A stretch of DNA of 64,000 bases from NCBI GenBank assembly GCA_035504175.1, contig DATJSJ010000276.1, positions 6,908 through 70,907 on the forward strand, written 5' to 3'. Source of the DNA: DATJSJ01 sp035504175 (lineage in GTDB: Bacteria > Pseudomonadota > Alphaproteobacteria > Acetobacterales > Acetobacteraceae). The notes below the pieces were generated by a model. It did not search any database, was not told the DNA's origin, and was given only the letters and a program-made list of their open reading frames with translations. Positions 26,124-34,976 of the stretch are shown piece by piece. The translations under genes were made by a program, and so were the position numbers. The first letter of the stretch is position 1; each line of letters starts with the position of its first letter.

Positions 26124-26977
26124 CCGGCGCGCGCGGCGATCACGCCGGCCCGGTGGAGCGCGGCTGGTACTATCTGTTCCGTGCCTACGGCCTGCTGGTG
26201 CTGTTCTTCCTCGTCGTGCCACTGCTCGTCATCATCCCGCTCTCCTTCAACGCCTCGCCGTACTTCACCTTCACGCGTCAGATGCTGACGCTGCAGCCTT
26301 CCGGCTTCTCGCTTCAGTGGTACCTGAAATTCTTCACCAGCCCGGCATGGATCCACGCGGTCGAGAACAGTTTCATCGTCTCACCACTGGCGGCGCTGAT
26401 CGCGACCGGCCTCGGCACGCTCGCCGCCCTCGGCCTGACACGGCCACATATGCCACTGCGGAGCGTGATCACCGGCGTGCTGATCCTGCCGATGATCGTA
26501 CCGCTGATCATTACGGCGACCGCGTTGTTCTTCTTCCTCTCCGCCCTGCATCTCGTAAACACCTATGCGGGGATCATCATCGCGCACTCGATTCTCGGCG
26601 TGCCCTTCGTCGTGATCACTGTGGGCGCGACGCTCAGCGGCTTCGATCAGCAGCTCTACCGCGCGGCACTCAGCCTCGGCGCCTCGCCGGCGCGGGCTTT
26701 CTTCAAAGTGGTGATGCCGCTGATCTTGCCGGGAATCATCTCCGGCGCCCTGTTCGCCTTCATGACCTCGTTCGACGAGGTCGTCATCGTGCTGTTCATC
26801 GCCGGCCCAACGCAAACGACGCTGCCGCTGCAGATGTGGACCAATTTGCGCTACACGATCGACCCGACGATCCTCGCCGTCGCGACGCTGGTGCTGCTGG
26901 TCGCGGTGCTGCTCCTCGCCGGATTGGAGCGTGCGCGGCGGCGCAACGCCGCACTGCGCGGACTCACCCTGTCGTGA
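26120..26977 (+). CDS. ABC transporter permease, PotC-like
   Basis: A 285-residue inner-membrane permease with six hydrophobic segments, beginning at AYGLLVLFFLVVPLLVIIPL. The EAA motif is LYRAALSLGASPARAFFKVV (about residues 182-201). Size equals E. coli PotC plus a short N-tail. The start is fixed by the ATGA overlap with the first permease. It ends the operon. About 30 bp after its stop begin two strong AT-rich hairpins, the first of which is the likely terminator. Confidence 0.93.
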   Translation: MTGARGDHAGPVERGWYYLFRAYGLLVLFFLVVPLLVIIPLSFNASPYFTFTRQMLTLQPSGFSLQWYLKFFTSPAWIHAVENSFIVSPLAALIATGLGTLAALGLTRPHMPLRSVITGVLILPMIVPLIITATALFFFLSALHLVNTYAGIIIAHSILGVPFVVITVGATLSGFDQQLYRAALSLGASPARAFFKVVMPLILPGIISGALFAFMTSFDEVVIVLFIAGPTQTTLPLQMWTNLRYTIDPTILAVATLVLLVAVLLLAGLERARRRNAALRGLTLS

Positions 26978-27007
26978 CCGGGGCGGTGATGCGAAGGAAG
27001 GGAAGGT

Positions 27008-27029
27008 GTTCTTTTTTGTAAAAAAGAAC
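27008..27029. terminator. Perfect AT-rich hairpin after the Pot-type operon
   Basis: Arms GTTCTTTTTT (27008-27017) and AAAAAAGAAC (27020-27029) are perfectly complementary with a 2-nt gap, so the structure reads the same on both strands. Located 30 bp after the permease stop and in a strongly AT-rich patch for this genome, it fits a bidirectional terminator. In a real RNA the central base pairs would open to form the loop. Confidence 0.6.
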
Positions 27030-27102
27030 CAAAAAACTTCTACTCGTTTGGTGCCGAGTCTGTCGCCCGGCCGTACGGCCCAAAACGAATGAAGTCTTTT
27101 TG

Positions 27103-27126
27103 CTTCTTTTTCTTCAGAAAAAGAAG
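27103..27126. terminator. Second AT-rich hairpin, before the convergent molybdenum-enzyme operon end
   Basis: Arms CTTCTTTTTCT (27103-27113) and AGAAAAAGAAG (27116-27126) form an 11-bp stem with a 2-nt gap. Flanking AGTCTT (27093-27098, offset by several bases) and AAGACT (27124-27129) add partial complementarity. It lies 27 bp beyond the stop of the leftward hydroxylase gene, so it can terminate that operon. The sequence just before it contains CAAAACGAATG (27081-27091), also present in inverse orientation within the repeat at 63859-63978. Confidence 0.6.
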
Positions 27127-27152
27127 ACTCTTCCTCTTCCTTCGCCCCTTGC

Positions 27153-29399
27153 CTACTCGCCCATCACCTTGTCCGGCGTGATCGGAAAGCGTCGCACCCG
27201 CACGCCGGTCGCGTGCCAGACCGCGTTGGCGACCGCGCCGGCCGTGCCGGTGATGCCGATCTCGCCCACGCCCTTGATGCCGAGCGGATTGACGTGCGGA
27301 TCCTCCTCCGCGACCAGGATCGCCTCCAGCGCCGGCACGTCGGCGCTCACCGGCACATGGTATTCCCCGAAATTCGCGTTCATCACCCGCCCGGAGCGCG
27401 GATCGAGCACCGCGCACTCGTGCAGCGCGAACGACACGCCCCAGATCATGCCGCCGAGATACTGGCTTTCCACCAGGCGCGGATTGATCACCCGTCCTGC
27501 CGCAAACGCACCGACCAGGCGCGAGACGCGAACCTGGCCGAGGTCCGGATCGACCACCGCCTCGCAGAACACCGCGCCGTGCGAGTACATGGCGTAGTGC
27601 TCATTCGACACGGGATCGGCGGCGGACTCCGCCCGCGCCTCGATCGACTGGCGGCCGGCGCGAGCAAGGATGGAAGCGTAGCTCTCGCCGCGGCTCTCAT
27701 CGTCGCGCCGCAGCAACCGCCCCTCGCGTGCGATCACCCCGGCATTGCCGGCGCCGAACAGCAGGGATTGCTCGTCACTGGTGGCAAGATCAGCGAGTGC
27801 GGCGATCACCCGCGCGCCGGCATTGTGGATCGCCACGCCGGCGGTCGCGGTGTGCGCCGATCCGCCAGCGATGCCGCCATTCGGCAGACCGGAACTGCCC
27901 ATGCGGAACGTCACCTGCGCGATATCGATCCCGAGGCTGTCGGCCGCGATCTGCGCCAGTGCGGTCCAGGAGCCCTGGCCCATGTCGATCGCGCCGATCT
28001 CGACCGAACCGCTGCCATCGGCGCGCAGTTCCGCCCGTGCCTCGGCCTGGAACATCAGCGCCGGGAACAGCGCCGAGCCCATGCCCCAGCCGATCAGCCG
28101 CCCGGCCGCATCGCGCATCTGCCGCGGCGCGCGCGGGCGCGAGGCCCAGCCGAAGCGCGCGGCACCCTGCGCGTAGCACTCGCGCAGTGCCTTCGACGAA
28201 AACGGCTTGCCGGAGAGCGGCTCGACCTCGGCGTAGTTCTTCAGCCGGAACGCCAGCGGATCCATGCCGCAGGCTTCTGCCATCTCGTCGATCGCACTCT
28301 CCAGTGCGATCGAGCCGGAGGCCTCGCCGGGTGCGCGCATGAAGAACGGCGTGCCGGTGTCGAGCCGCACCGCCTCGTAGGTGGTGGACAGCGCCGGGGT
28401 GGCGTAGAGCGTGTGTGACGGGCTGCCGCTCGGCTCGAAGAAATCGTCGAAGGTGCTGGAGGCGGTCAGCGTGTGATGGTCGAGCACCGTAAGCGCGCCA
28501 TCCGCGCCGGCGCCGAGGCGCAGCGTCTGCCGCGTCGGCGCGCGATGCCCGACCGGACCGTACATCTGCTCGCGCCGCGTCACCAGCTTGACCGGCCGGC
28601 CGACCAGGCGCGCCGCCATGATGCCGAGCACCTGCGGCGACCAGACCGTGCCCTTCGACCCGAAGCCGCCACCGAGGAACGGCGTGCGGATATGGATGTT
28701 CTCCGGCGCGATGCCGAACAGCCCGGCGATCCGCATCTGGGCGATCGCGACGCCCTGGCTTGGTGTGTCGAGGTGCAGCGTGTCGCCGTCCCACGCCGCG
28801 ACCACCGCGTGCGGCTCCATCGCGTTGTGGTACTGCGCCGAGGTTTCGTACACCGCCTCGATCCGGTGCGTCGCCGCGTCCAGGCCGGCGGCGACGTCAC
28901 CGGTCCCAAGCCGCGCGGGGAAGCCAGGGCCGACGGTCTGCGGCTCGAAGGCTTCGGCATCGCCCAGTTCGACGCGCGCCGGCTCGGTTTCGTATGCCGG
29001 CTCGAGCAGCGCGGCGCCTTCCACCGCCGCTTCCAGCGTCTCCGCGATCACCACGGCGATCGGCTGGTTGGCGTAGCGGACGCGGTCGTCCTGTAGCAGG
29101 TCGAGCCGGTAGACGAACGGCTCGCCCGCCACGTCGGGATGCCGTGCCAGCTTCGGCGCGTTTGCCGGCGTCATGACCTCGACGACGCTGGGATGCGCTT
29201 TGGCGGCGGCAAGGTTCATCGACGCGACGCGGCCGCGCGCGATGCTGCTCACCGCCATGACGGCGTGCAGCATGCCGGGCGGGTGATGGTCGGCGGCGTA
29301 TTCCGCGCTGCCGGTCACTTTCAGCATGCCGTCGCGCCGGGTCAGCGGCTGGCCGATGCTGGAACCGTGGCGAACGTGGATCGGGGTGATCTCAGACAT
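27153..29399 (-). CDS. Xanthine dehydrogenase-family molybdopterin-binding subunit (PaoC-like)
   Basis: A 748-residue molybdenum-cofactor subunit. The N-terminal ald_Xan_dh hammerhead domain reads GMLKVTGSAEYAADHHPPGM. Cofactor contacts include GGGFGSKG and DMGQGSWTALAQIAAD. The active-site Glu sits in KGVGEIGITG near the C-terminus. Length matches PaoC (about 730). These enzymes hydroxylate aldehydes or N-heterocycles. It overlaps the FAD gene by 8 bp and ends the three-gene operon. No XdhC/MocA-type maturation gene is present nearby, so maturation must rely on genes elsewhere. Confidence 0.93.
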   Translation of the reverse strand: MSEITPIHVRHGSSIGQPLTRRDGMLKVTGSAEYAADHHPPGMLHAVMAVSSIARGRVASMNLAAAKAHPSVVEVMTPANAPKLARHPDVAGEPFVYRLDLLQDDRVRYANQPIAVVIAETLEAAVEGAALLEPAYETEPARVELGDAEAFEPQTVGPGFPARLGTGDVAAGLDAATHRIEAVYETSAQYHNAMEPHAVVAAWDGDTLHLDTPSQGVAIAQMRIAGLFGIAPENIHIRTPFLGGGFGSKGTVWSPQVLGIMAARLVGRPVKLVTRREQMYGPVGHRAPTRQTLRLGAGADGALTVLDHHTLTASSTFDDFFEPSGSPSHTLYATPALSTTYEAVRLDTGTPFFMRAPGEASGSIALESAIDEMAEACGMDPLAFRLKNYAEVEPLSGKPFSSKALRECYAQGAARFGWASRPRAPRQMRDAAGRLIGWGMGSALFPALMFQAEARAELRADGSGSVEIGAIDMGQGSWTALAQIAADSLGIDIAQVTFRMGSSGLPNGGIAGGSAHTATAGVAIHNAGARVIAALADLATSDEQSLLFGAGNAGVIAREGRLLRRDDESRGESYASILARAGRQSIEARAESAADPVSNEHYAMYSHGAVFCEAVVDPDLGQVRVSRLVGAFAAGRVINPRLVESQYLGGMIWGVSFALHECAVLDPRSGRVMNANFGEYHVPVSADVPALEAILVAEEDPHVNPLGIKGVGEIGITGTAGAVANAVWHATGVRVRRFPITPDKVMGE

Positions 29400-30450
29400 G
29401 GGCCGACACTCCCGCGGAGGGGGCGAACACCGAGCCGGGCAGGGCGGGAATGCGATCCGGCGTGCCGGCGGCGGCGAGGCGAAGCGCCCGCACGGCGACG
29501 CGCCGCGCGAGCTCGATCTTGAATGCGTTGTCGCCGGAGGGTTTTGCGTCCGCGAGCGCGGCTTCGGCCGCGGCGCGGAACGCCGCATCGCTCGGCTGCG
29601 CGCCGGCGAGGCGCTGTTCCGCCGCGTGCGCTCGCCAGGGCTTCGCGGCGACGCCGCCCAGCGCCAGCCGCGCCTCGGCGATCATGCCGCCCTGCAGCCG
29701 CAGCGCCGCGGCGGCGGAGACCAGTGCGAAAGCGTAGGACGTGCGCTCACGCAGCTTGAGGTAGCGGGCGTTCGCCGCAAATGCGGCCGCCTCGGGCGGC
29801 AGGCGCACCGCGACGATCAACTCGCCCGGAAGCAGCATGCTCTCGCGCTGCGGCGTGTCGCCGGGCAGGCAATGGAATTCGGCAAGCGGCACCTCGCGCT
29901 GGCCGGAGGCGGTCGCGATCTCCACCACCGCGTCGAGGGCTGCCAGCGGCACGCAGAAATCGGACGGATGGGTGGCGATGCAATGCTCACTCCAGCCCAG
30001 CACCGCGTGCAGGCGGGTCTCGCCGCCGCGCGCCTCGCAGCCCGCGCCCGGGTCGCGCCTGTTGCAGGCGCTGGCCACGTCATAGAAATAAGCGCAGCGG
30101 GTGCGCTGCATCAGGTTGCCGCCGACAGTCGCGGCATTGCGCAACTGCGCCGACGCGCCAGAGAGCAGCGCCTCGGCGACCGCGGGATAGGTGCGCGCGA
30201 AGTCCCGGTCATGCGCCAGATCGCTGTTGCGCACCAGCGCACCGATGCGCAGGCCCCCATCCGACAGGCGCTCGATCCGGTCGAGCCCGGGCAGGCGGGT
30301 GATGTCGACCAGGCGCGCGGGACGGGTGACGCCACCTTTCATCAGGTCGAGCAGGTTGGTGCCGGCGGCGAGATACGTGGCCCCCGGCGCGCTCGCCGCC
30401 GCCACCGCCTCGGCGACGCTGCCGGCGCGGACATAGTCGAAGCGGTTCAT
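29392..30450 (-). CDS. FAD-binding subunit with extra iron-sulfur cysteines (PaoB-like)
   Basis: A 352-residue CO-dehydrogenase-flavoprotein-type subunit. FAD loops are visible at YLAAGTNLLDLMKGG (residues about 26-40) and RNAATVGGNLMQRTRC. After these comes an insertion with cysteines in CAYFYDVASACNRRDPGAGC, then a fourth in SEHCIATHPSDF. That pattern is the extra [4Fe-4S] site of PaoB-type subunits and is absent from plain xanthine dehydrogenase flavoproteins. The start overlaps the stop of the 2Fe-2S gene by 4 bp. It passes electrons between FeS clusters, FAD and an external acceptor. Confidence 0.92.
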   Translation of the reverse strand: MNRFDYVRAGSVAEAVAAASAPGATYLAAGTNLLDLMKGGVTRPARLVDITRLPGLDRIERLSDGGLRIGALVRNSDLAHDRDFARTYPAVAEALLSGASAQLRNAATVGGNLMQRTRCAYFYDVASACNRRDPGAGCEARGGETRLHAVLGWSEHCIATHPSDFCVPLAALDAVVEIATASGQREVPLAEFHCLPGDTPQRESMLLPGELIVAVRLPPEAAAFAANARYLKLRERTSYAFALVSAAAALRLQGGMIAEARLALGGVAAKPWRAHAAEQRLAGAQPSDAAFRAAAEAALADAKPSGDNAFKIELARRVAVRALRLAAAGTPDRIPALPGSVFAPSAGVSAHV

Positions 30451-30944
30451 GCGGCTTCTCCCTGCGCCGTCGCGGCCAGGCGTCGCTGCGCGTCGAGCAC
30501 CGCCGCGGTGATGCCGGCATAGGCGCCGCAGCGGCAGAGATTGCCGCTCATCGCCTCGCGCACCCGTTCCGGATCGTCGCCGGCCTGCGCCTCGGCGATC
30601 AGCCCGACCGCGCTCATGATCTGGCCCGGCGTGCAGAAGCCGCACTGAAAGCCATCATGCTCGATGAACGCCGCCTGCACCGGATGCAGATGGTCGCCCT
30701 GCGCCAGGCCCTCGATGGTCAGAATCTCGGCGCCGTCATGGCTGATCGCCAGCGCCAGGCAGGAATTCACCCGCCTGCCGTCGACCAGCACGGTGCAGGC
30801 GCCGCACTGCCCGCGATCGCAGCCCTTCTTGGTGCCGGTGAGGTCCAGTCGCTCGCGCAGCAGGTCCAGGAGCGTGACGCGCTCGTCCTCGAGCGTGACC
30901 TCCCGGCGCTGACCGTTGACGGTCAGGGACATCGACAGGGTCAT
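30447..30944 (-). CDS. [2Fe-2S] subunit of molybdenum hydroxylase (PaoA-like)
   Basis: A 165-residue electron-transfer subunit. The plant-type ferredoxin cluster is CDRGQCGACTVLVDGRRVNSC and the second, helical cluster is CGFCTPGQ ... CRCGAY. Unlike E. coli PaoA (about 230 residues, Tat-exported) it has no twin-arginine leader: the chain starts directly with MTLSMSLTVNGQRREV. The complex should therefore be cytoplasmic. It is the first gene of the operon. No regulator is adjacent; TTAAAA (about 30957-30962, in minus orientation) near its start is a weak -10 candidate. Confidence 0.94.
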   Translation of the reverse strand: MTLSMSLTVNGQRREVTLEDERVTLLDLLRERLDLTGTKKGCDRGQCGACTVLVDGRRVNSCLALAISHDGAEILTIEGLAQGDHLHPVQAAFIEHDGFQCGFCTPGQIMSAVGLIAEAQAGDDPERVREAMSGNLCRCGAYAGITAAVLDAQRRLAATAQGEAA

Positions 30945-31337
30945 GTGGTGTCTCGCTTTTAAGCGTGTTCAGCCGAAGGCGGATCAGACAGGAACGCGCC
31001 CGGAGCGGGCATCCGACAGGGTGCAACGGCGCCGGCCGGACGCGGCCTTGCGCGACGCAACCCTCGGTGGCGCGGTTGGACGGCCTGCGTGTCGCATGCG
31101 CCGCCCGCTCGCCGATGAAGGATGTCCCGGACACGGATCAACCATCTGGTTGCCGGTCGACGCCAGACGTGCAAGCGCCGTCAAGCGGCCGCACGCAAGC
31201 GTGATGTCAGGGAGCCCGTTCCAGGCCGGCATCCGCCGGTGATGGCGGCGGAAGGCCAGCAGCGACAGTCTGTGCCGCAGCGGGCGGAGAGCGCAAGCGC
31301 AAATCCCGGCACTCCCCAAATGGCCAGTGCAGCGTGA
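30945..31337. other. Intergenic between two leftward operons
   Basis: A 393-bp gap that must carry the promoter of the molybdenum-enzyme operon and the end of the ribose-type transporter operon. I see no strong promoter, operator palindrome or intrinsic terminator, and no credible small gene. Confidence 0.4.
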
Positions 31338-33866
31338 TCAGCCGCGGCGGCGGCCGAAGGAGAAGATCGCGACCGCGAGCAGGGTCAGCACGCCGGTCCA
31401 GACATATTGTACGTAGGCCGAGACGTGCAGCAGGTTGAGCGCGTTCTGCATCAGCCCGATCAGCACCGCGCCAGCCAGCGTGCCGAGTGCCGTGCCGATG
31501 CCGCCGAACACGCTTGCCCCGCCGATCACGACGGCGGTGATCGAGGTCAGGGTGAATTGCGTCCCGGCCTGCGGATCGCCGCTGCCGATGCGCGCTGCGA
31601 CCAGCAGCCCGGCCAGCGCCGCGCACAGGCTGCAGAACAGATAGGCGCCGGCGTGCACCGCACCGACCGGCAGACCGACACTGTGGGCGGCATCGGCGCT
31701 GGAGCCGACCGCGTAGAGCCGCTTGCCGACCCGTCCCCGCACCAGCAGCCATTCCGCGAGCAGCGTCGCCGCGAGCACGACGCAGGGCGCGACCGGCACC
31801 GGTCCCACCTGCGCCGTGAGCGCGTCCATGAACCACTCGCCGATCTCACCGCCCGGGCTCGGCCGCACCAGCAGCGCAGCGCCCGTGACGATCGAGAAGC
31901 TGGCGAGGGTCGCGATCAGATCGGGGATGCGCAGCCGCAGGATCAGCCCGGCATTCAGCGCGCCGGCCAGCGCGCCGGCGACGAGCCCGGCGCCAACGCC
32001 GAGCAGCGCCGAACCGACGCCGTCGCCGGTCGCGACCCAGGACACGATCGCCGTGACCAGGCTGATCAGCGGCCCGACGGACAGGTCGATCCCGCCGGTC
32101 AGAACGACCGCGAGCTGCCCGAGTGCCGCCAGTGCGAGCGGCGTGATCTGCAGCGACAGGTCGCCGAGATTGCGCGCGGTGAAAAAATACGGCGAGCGCC
32201 AGGTGGTCAGCGCGCCCAGCAGCAAGACGAGTGCCGCGACCAGCATGGCCGGTGCGTAGCGCCCGCCGCCGGCCTGCGCGGCGTCACGCCGGGCGGTTGC
32301 ACGATGCCCGGAGACGCGCACGGCCGCGCCGACGATGCGCTCCTCGGTCGCGGCCGCGCCGGCGACCTCGTCCACGACGCGGCCTTGCGAGACGACCAGG
32401 ATGCGGTCGGACAGCCCGATCAGTTCCAGCAGGTCGGAGGAGACGAGGATGATGCCGCATCCGGCGGCGGCCAGCGCGCGCAGCCGGCGGTAGATGTCGA
32501 GCTTGGTCGCGACGTCGACGCCCTGGGTCGGCTCCTCGAACATCAGCACGCGGGGCGCGCCGCGGGTCCAGCGGCCCAGCACGATCTTCTGCTGGTTGCC
32601 GCCGGAGAGCGTAGCCGCGGGCTGCTCGATGCCATGCGCGCGGACCGCGAATTCCGTCATCACGGCGGCTGCGGCCTGGCGTTCCCGCGCTGCGGGCAGC
32701 AGGAAGAAGCGCGACCAGCGCGCGAGATGCGGCAGGCCCACGTTGCGGCGGATGGAGTGCGGCAGGAACAGCCCGCCGCGGCGCCGATCGCCCGGCACGT
32801 AGACGAGACCGGCGGTGATCGCCCGCCGCGGCGAGGACAGCGTCGCCGCGCGACCACCGAGCCGCAGCGTGCCGCTCACCGGCCGCAGGCCGAACAGGCC
32901 GCGCACGATCTCCGCCTGGCCGTTGCCCTGGATGCCGCCGATGCCGAGGATCTCGCCGGCGGCGACGCGGAACGACACGTCCACGAACGCGCCGGCGCCG
33001 GAGAGGCCGGCGACCTCGAGCAGCGGCGCACCGGTCGCGGCGGTCGCACCGGTCGCACCGGTCGCACCGGTCGCACCGGTCGCGGCGGCGCGCGGCGGAT
33101 AGGCAAGTTCCACCGACCGGCCGACCATCATCGCCACCAGCGCGTGCTCGCTCGTGGCATGCGCGGCGACCGTGCCCATCACCTCGCCGTCCTTCATGAC
33201 GGTGATGCGGTCGGCCAGCGCCAGCACTTCCGGCAGGCGGTGCGAGATGAACACGATCGCCGTGCCGCCGGCGCGCAGTTCGCGCAGGATGGCGAACAGC
33301 CGCTCCGCCTCGGCGCTGTCGAGCGCCGAGGTCGGTTCATCCAGGATCAGCACCGCCGGATCCGTGGTCAGCGCCCGCGCCACCTCGACGAGTTGCCGCT
33401 GGTCGAAGGCGAGGCTGGCGACCGGTGCGGCGAGCGGCACGGCCACGCCGAGCCGGTCGAGCAGCGTCTGCGCGCCGCGTTCCATGGCGGTGCGATCGAT
33501 CAGCACCGCGCCGCCCGGCTCGCGGCCGAGCCAGATGTTCTCGGCGACATCCAGGTCGGGCACCAGCCGCGTGTCCTGGTAGACCATCGCGATGCCGCTG
33601 CGCTGCGCGTCGCGCGGTCCAGCGAAGCGGACGGGGCGCCCGGCGCGGATGATCGTGCCGGCATCCGGCGCATGCAGCCCCGCCAGGATGCGCATCAGCG
33701 TCGACTTGCCGGCACCGTTCTCGCCGACCAGCGCATGGATTTCGCCCGCCATCACGTCGAACGCGGCGCCGCGCAAGGCGCGCACGCCGGGAAAGCTCTT
33801 GTCGATGCCGGAGACGGCGAGGACCGGTCCGGTCCCCGCCACCGCCGGCCGCTCGGCCAGACGCAT
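31338..33866 (-). CDS. Ribose-type ABC importer: ATPase-ATPase-permease fusion
   Basis: An 842-residue fusion of RbsA- and RbsC-type proteins. NBD1 (about 15-240) has Walker A GENGAGKST and Walker B LILDEPTSALD. NBD2 (about 275-510) has a Lys-less Walker A (GIQGNGQAE), good signature LSGGNQQK, and Walker B ending FEEPTQG. The permease (about 535-842) shows VVLTGGIDLSVGPLISLVTA, the family hallmark. The NBD1-NBD2 linker holds a Gly-Ala-Thr run encoded by a 9-bp tandem repeat. The permease half likely pairs with the separate permease at 34977. ATG 33866 overlaps the binding-protein stop by 1 bp, and a TTG three bases earlier is also possible. No promoter separates them. Confidence 0.93.
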   Translation of the reverse strand: MRLAERPAVAGTGPVLAVSGIDKSFPGVRALRGAAFDVMAGEIHALVGENGAGKSTLMRILAGLHAPDAGTIIRAGRPVRFAGPRDAQRSGIAMVYQDTRLVPDLDVAENIWLGREPGGAVLIDRTAMERGAQTLLDRLGVAVPLAAPVASLAFDQRQLVEVARALTTDPAVLILDEPTSALDSAEAERLFAILRELRAGGTAIVFISHRLPEVLALADRITVMKDGEVMGTVAAHATSEHALVAMMVGRSVELAYPPRAAATGATGATGATGATAATGAPLLEVAGLSGAGAFVDVSFRVAAGEILGIGGIQGNGQAEIVRGLFGLRPVSGTLRLGGRAATLSSPRRAITAGLVYVPGDRRRGGLFLPHSIRRNVGLPHLARWSRFFLLPAARERQAAAAVMTEFAVRAHGIEQPAATLSGGNQQKIVLGRWTRGAPRVLMFEEPTQGVDVATKLDIYRRLRALAAAGCGIILVSSDLLELIGLSDRILVVSQGRVVDEVAGAAATEERIVGAAVRVSGHRATARRDAAQAGGGRYAPAMLVAALVLLLGALTTWRSPYFFTARNLGDLSLQITPLALAALGQLAVVLTGGIDLSVGPLISLVTAIVSWVATGDGVGSALLGVGAGLVAGALAGALNAGLILRLRIPDLIATLASFSIVTGAALLVRPSPGGEIGEWFMDALTAQVGPVPVAPCVVLAATLLAEWLLVRGRVGKRLYAVGSSADAAHSVGLPVGAVHAGAYLFCSLCAALAGLLVAARIGSGDPQAGTQFTLTSITAVVIGGASVFGGIGTALGTLAGAVLIGLMQNALNLLHVSAYVQYVWTGVLTLLAVAIFSFGRRRG
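33031..33084. repeat. 9-bp tandem repeat inside the fused ATPase gene
   Basis: Six units of CCGGTCGCA or close variants (CCGGTCGCG, GCGGTCGCA) run in frame and encode repeated Gly-Ala-Thr (the protein reads ATGATGATGATGAT in one-letter code). The middle three units are identical. Because units are multiples of three, gain or loss would lengthen or shorten the inter-ATPase linker without a frameshift. Confidence 0.85.
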
Positions 33867-34948
33867 CAATGGAACAGCTTCTTCAGCTCCGCATCGGAGA
33901 GATTGGTGTCGATGAACACACCATCGGGCAGATCGGGGCGGATGTATTGCTGATAGTTGGCGTCCGTGATCAGCGTCGGCTCGATGGTTTGCGTCTTCGG
34001 CACGCTGTCGCCGGCGAGCAGCTTCAGCGCGGTGCGGATCGCCACCACGCCTTCCCAGCTCGGTTCCGACATTGCGCCGATCCTGAAGCCGGGCTGGTTG
34101 GCGTGCTCGCGCGCGTAGAGCTTGAGAAAGCCGTTGTAGTCATCGCCGGTCATCGGCACCAGCTTGCGGCCGGCCGCCAGCATCGCCTCGGCGGCGCCGG
34201 TCGCGTCCTGGCCGCCATCGCACCACACGCCGTCGATCTCCGGATAGGCAGTGAGCAGATCGGCCATCACCACCTTGGCCTTGTCCTCCTGCCAGAACGC
34301 GTCCTTGAAGGCGAGCACTTCGATGCCGCTGCCGAGCGCCGACTTGGCGCCGGCCCAGGCGGCGGCCGTGTAGGAGTTGCCCGGCAGGCCGCCGAGCGCG
34401 ACGATCTTGCCTTTGCCGCCGAGCGCGTCGTGCAGGAACGCCCCGAGCCGCGCCCCTTTCTTCGACGGATCGGTGCCGATATAGGCGTCCCAGTGCTCGC
34501 CCTCGACCGGCAAATTGAACGGCACGGCCGCGATGCCGGCGCGCATCGCCTTGCGCAGTGCCGGTGCGACTGCGGTGCCGGAATTGGCGATGCACAGGAT
34601 CGCATCGACCTGCTGCGAGATCAGGTCCTGGATGTCGTTGACCTGCTTGGTGATGTCGCCCTGGCCGTCGACCACGATGAAATCGGCGATCTCCGGATGC
34701 TTCGCCGCCTCGATGCGCATCGCCGCGAGGCATTCGGTGCGCCAGGTGTTGCCGGAGAAGCCGTTGCTGAAGCCGATCCGGACCTTGCCGCTCTTCTTGA
34801 ACTTCGCCCCCGACGTCGTCTGCGTCGAATCGACGATCTTGGCGTCGGAGATCACGTCGGCGAAGCCCGGACGCGGCAGCAGTGCCGCGGCGGCGATGCC
34901 GGCGCCGAGCTGCAGCAGCCGGCGCCGGCCGGTCGATGGCTGGTTCAT
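33866..34948 (-). CDS. Sugar ABC transporter periplasmic binding protein
   Basis: A 360-residue Peripla_BP_4-type protein. The N-terminus GRRRLLQLGAGIAAAALLP is a possible Tat signal with cleavage near GFA (about residue 30). The mature chain has VRIGFSNGFSGNTWRTECLA, IQDLISQQVDAILCIANSGT and TGDDYNGFLKLY, typical of ribose/xylose/autoinducer-2 binders. The ligand is not readable. It stands between the separate permease (28 bp upstream gap) and the ATPase-permease fusion (1-bp overlap), in the GntR-enolase operon. It differs clearly from the second binding protein at 38168. Confidence 0.92.
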   Translation of the reverse strand: MNQPSTGRRRLLQLGAGIAAAALLPRPGFADVISDAKIVDSTQTTSGAKFKKSGKVRIGFSNGFSGNTWRTECLAAMRIEAAKHPEIADFIVVDGQGDITKQVNDIQDLISQQVDAILCIANSGTAVAPALRKAMRAGIAAVPFNLPVEGEHWDAYIGTDPSKKGARLGAFLHDALGGKGKIVALGGLPGNSYTAAAWAGAKSALGSGIEVLAFKDAFWQEDKAKVVMADLLTAYPEIDGVWCDGGQDATGAAEAMLAAGRKLVPMTGDDYNGFLKLYAREHANQPGFRIGAMSEPSWEGVVAIRTALKLLAGDSVPKTQTIEPTLITDANYQQYIRPDLPDGVFIDTNLSDAELKKLFH

Positions 34949-34976
34949 GACAAAATCCTCCCGATTTGTTCGAGTT

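Noticed and set aside
27001..27152. AT-rich patch as a sign of an insertion element or foreign DNA
   Set aside because: No terminal inverted repeats, target duplication or transposase. Two hairpins between convergent genes explain it better as a terminator region.
33031..33084. Short direct repeats as a possible CRISPR-like array
   Set aside because: Units are 9 bp, contiguous, in frame within a gene and without spacers.
31407..33953. 848-codon frame on the plus strand
   Set aside because: Antisense to the ATPase-permease fusion. Low-complexity Arg/Asp/His translation without any family resemblance.
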